Source of the DNA: an uncultured Collinsella sp.
GTDB taxonomy: Bacteria > Actinomycetota > Coriobacteriia > Coriobacteriales > Coriobacteriaceae
Direction: 5' to 3'
Assembly (NCBI GenBank): GCA_900552155.1
Contig: URYU01000033.1
Span: 1 to 14,212 of the forward strand
DNA length: 14,212 nucleotides
The notes beneath the pieces are model-generated. The model ran no database searches. It had not been told where the DNA came from and worked only from the letters and a program-made list of their open reading frames with translations. Of the stretch, positions 12,526 to 14,212 are shown one piece after another. The first letter of the stretch is position 1. Every line of letters begins with the position of its first letter. The position numbers and the translations under genes were made by a program.

Positions 12526-13920
12526 ATGACCCAGGAGACGGTTACGAACGGCACTGAAGCCCTGTTCACTCGCGAAGGCATGCCTCCCGTTAAGGAAATG
12601 ATCCCGTGTGCCCTTCAGCACGTACTGGCATCGTTTGCCGGCATCATTACCCCGGCGGTCATCATGGCCGGCGTCTACGGCTTTTATAGCCAGCAGAGTA
12701 CCGACATTATCCAGGTCGCGCTCATTCTTTCGGCGATCGACACGGCCCTTCAGGCCTTCGCTCCCTTCCGTCGCATCGGCGGCGGCCTGCCCATCGTCAT
12801 GGGCGTTTCGTTCGCGTTCCTGCCGGCCCTGCAGGCCATGGGTGCCTCGGGCTTTAGCTTTGGTGCGCTGCTGGGTGGCGAGATCGTCGGCGGCGCCGTC
12901 GCGGTCCTCTTTGGTCTGGCCTACAGCAAGATCAAGTGGCTGTTCCCGCCCGTCGTGGCCGGTACGGTCATCTTCTCCATCGGCGTTTCGCTGTATCCCA
13001 CGGCCGTCAAGTATATGGCCGGCGGTATGGGTACGCCGCTGTGGGGCACCCCGCAGGCCTGGTGCGTCGCTCTTATCACCTTCGCCGTGGTCTTTGCGCT
13101 CGCCAACTTTGGCAAGGGCACGCTCAAGCTGGGATCCGTGTTCTTTGGCATGATCGTTGGCATGATCGTCTCCATCCCCTTTGGCATGATCGACTTCTCC
13201 AGCGTCGCCACCGCTCAGGTCTTCGCCCTTCCCAAGCTCATGCCCTACGCGCTCGAGTTTGATCCCGAGGTCTGCATTACCCTCGCCGTCGTGTTCCCCA
13301 TGGTTGCCATCCAGGTTATCGGTGACGTCTCCGCCGCCTGCCTGGGCTCCATCGACCGTATGCCCACCGAGCGCGAGCTCTCCGGCGCTATCGTGTCCCA
13401 GGGCCTCACCTCTATGGTCGGCGGTCTGCTGGGCGGTCTTCCCACCAGCGCCCTTGGCCAAAACGTGGGCATCATCTGCTCCAACAAGGTCGTCAACAAG
13501 TGGGTCTTTGTGATCATCGCGGCCGTCTTTGCCATCGCCGGCCTGTTCCCGCAGCTCTCTGCCGTCCTTTCTGCTATCCCGCAGCCCGTCATCGGCGGCG
13601 CGACCGTCGGCGTCTTTGGCACCATCACCATGAACGGCGTGCGCATGTTCACCCGCGAGGGCCTCACGCAGCGCACTACCACCATCGTCGGTACCTCCGT
13701 CGTCTTTGGCCTGGGTATCTGGATGGCCAGCGGTTGCCTTGCCGGTGAGGGTATGCCCACCTGGGTGCCCACCGTCATCGGCTCCAATGCTGTAACCCCC
13801 ACCGCCATCATGGCCATTGTCCTTAACCTGATCCTTCCGCAGACGCCGGTCGTGGCTCAGCACATCGATGCTGCCAAGGACGCTGCCGTGGATCTGGTCT
13901 TGCCCGAGAGCAAGAAGTAA
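12526..13920 (+). CDS. NCS2 (NAT) family uracil/xanthine/urate-type permease
   Basis: This is an inner-membrane proton-linked nucleobase transporter of 464 residues with hydrophobic segments throughout, as expected for the 14-helix NCS2 fold. Family landmarks are the QH pair in helix 1 (Gln31-His32 in ALQHVLASFAG), the helix 8 segment AIQVIGDVSA (about 261-270), and the NAT signature QNVGIICSNK (312-321). Two usual residues differ: the helix 8 position that is Glu in XanQ (AIETVGD) is Gln263, and the signature Thr is Asn320. The ATG has GGTGG 4 nt upstream, a short spacing. Neighbours, an SsnA-like amidohydrolase and a divergent regulator, suggest purine or urate uptake. The substrate is inferred, not shown. 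Confidence 0.92.
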   Translation: MTQETVTNGTEALFTREGMPPVKEMIPCALQHVLASFAGIITPAVIMAGVYGFYSQQSTDIIQVALILSAIDTALQAFAPFRRIGGGLPIVMGVSFAFLPALQAMGASGFSFGALLGGEIVGGAVAVLFGLAYSKIKWLFPPVVAGTVIFSIGVSLYPTAVKYMAGGMGTPLWGTPQAWCVALITFAVVFALANFGKGTLKLGSVFFGMIVGMIVSIPFGMIDFSSVATAQVFALPKLMPYALEFDPEVCITLAVVFPMVAIQVIGDVSAACLGSIDRMPTERELSGAIVSQGLTSMVGGLLGGLPTSALGQNVGIICSNKVVNKWVFVIIAAVFAIAGLFPQLSAVLSAIPQPVIGGATVGVFGTITMNGVRMFTREGLTQRTTTIVGTSVVFGLGIWMASGCLAGEGMPTWVPTVIGSNAVTPTAIMAIVLNLILPQTPVVAQHIDAAKDAAVDLVLPESKK

Positions 13921-13936
13921 CCAATTCGGTGCTATT

Positions 13937-14100
13937 CGTCGGCGGACGCATCGCCTCGTCCGCCGACGTCATGCGGCGTCAAGCCGCACTTCAAAGGGTT
14001 TGTCCCTTTGGTGAAGCGTTGACGGGAGAGGGCCCGTTTCCGGTGTAGGCCGGCGCTTCGCACTCCGCCATGTCAGAGGTGTCAAACCCCGCCTCTGATG
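13937..14100 (+). other. Series of four hairpins between permease and SsnA genes
   Basis: The 195-bp spacer contains consecutive inverted repeats: CGTCGGCGGACG/CGTCCGCCGACG (13937-13948 with 13957-13968, 12 bp); TGCGGC/GCCGCA (13972-13977 with 13983-13988); CAAAGGG/CCCTTTG (13992-13998 with 14004-14010), extendable by CTTC/GAAG; and TCAGAGG/CCTCTGA (14073-14079 with 14092-14098). None is followed by a T-run. They may stabilise or process the mRNA, or attenuate transcription of the next gene. I do not recognise a known riboswitch. Confidence 0.55.
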
Positions 14101-14115
14101 TTGAAGGGAGCATCC

Positions 14116-14212
14116 ATGCTTCTGGTCGCTAACGGTTCCGTCTTTACCCGCAACGCTCAGACCCCGTTCATTCCAAACGGTGCGGTCGCCATTGCCGGAG
14201 ATACGATCGTCA
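14116..14212 (+). CDS. ssnA: SsnA-like amidohydrolase, N-terminus only (runs off the window)
   Basis: Thirty-two codons are visible, beginning MLLVANGSVFTRNAQTPFIP and continuing NGAVAIAGDTIV. This is the N-terminal beta-sandwich start typical of metal-dependent amidohydrolases; the short NG..FT/IT..P.NPF...GAVAI.G pattern resembles the SsnA branch. AAGGGA at 14104-14109 precedes the ATG. In gut anaerobes ssnA belongs to purine/urate degradation clusters with xdh, hyuA and ygeXYW-type genes, which fits the NCS2 permease just upstream. The metal-binding HxH motif lies beyond the window, so the assignment is provisional. Confidence 0.6.
   Translation, partial: MLLVANGSVFTRNAQTPFIPNGAVAIAGDTIV

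Noticed and set aside
14071..14101. Riboswitch upstream of ssnA
   Set aside because: The region has a hairpin, but I could not match it to a purine, xanthine or molybdenum-cofactor riboswitch pattern.

Overview
The window looks like a chromosomal segment of a high-GC, gut-type Coriobacteriia actinobacterium, most likely Collinsella or a close relative. This rests on the ribosomal protein sequences, the GC-rich codon use and the intergenic GGGGACAG-type repeats. It is inference from family resemblance, not a database match.

Positions 1-5101 hold most of the S10 ribosomal protein operon on the + strand: rplD (5' end outside the window), rplW, rplB, rpsS, rplV, rpsC, rplP, rpmC, rpsQ, rplN and rplX. 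Most genes are tightly packed or overlapping. Two spacers are longer and structured: rplW-rplB (179 bp) and rpsQ-rplN (118 bp). The rplP frame (L16, GTG start at 3300) carries an in-frame TAG at codon 22 (3363-3365), while the frame on both sides encodes normal L16. The operon ends at an intrinsic terminator right after rplX, where rplE and the spc genes would normally follow.

Positions 5102-7558 start with a 508-bp gene-free junction. It holds two diverged copies of a GGGGACAG-type repeat and a row of GCGC half-sites spaced at about one helical turn. A two-gene + strand unit follows: a Gfo/Idh/MocA-family NAD(P)-dependent oxidoreductase and a DeoR-family repressor, probably a small sugar- or polyol-related module with its own regulator. 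Two hairpins separate it from the convergent genes.

Positions 7556-10726 (- strand) hold a large U32-family protein (RlhA/TrhP-like RNA hydroxylase type, 831 aa) followed 15 bp downstream by an RluA-family pseudouridine synthase. This is probably an RNA-modification operon.

Positions 10727-11472 hold a 300-bp divergent control region, then ridA (reactive enamine/imine deaminase) with a 13-bp perfect inverted repeat in its leader, and a bidirectional terminator.

Positions 11517-14212 hold a YheO/DauR-type PAS-HTH regulator (- strand) divergent from an NCS2 (uracil/xanthine/urate family) permease. After a 195-bp hairpin-rich spacer, the first 32 codons of an SsnA-like amidohydrolase follow. 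Regulator, permease and SsnA together suggest the left end of an anaerobic purine/urate utilisation cluster that continues outside the window. A Fur-box-like sequence overlaps the best promoter for the permease.

I found no tRNA, rRNA, CRISPR array, insertion sequence or phage gene. The strongest anomaly is the amber codon inside rplP.
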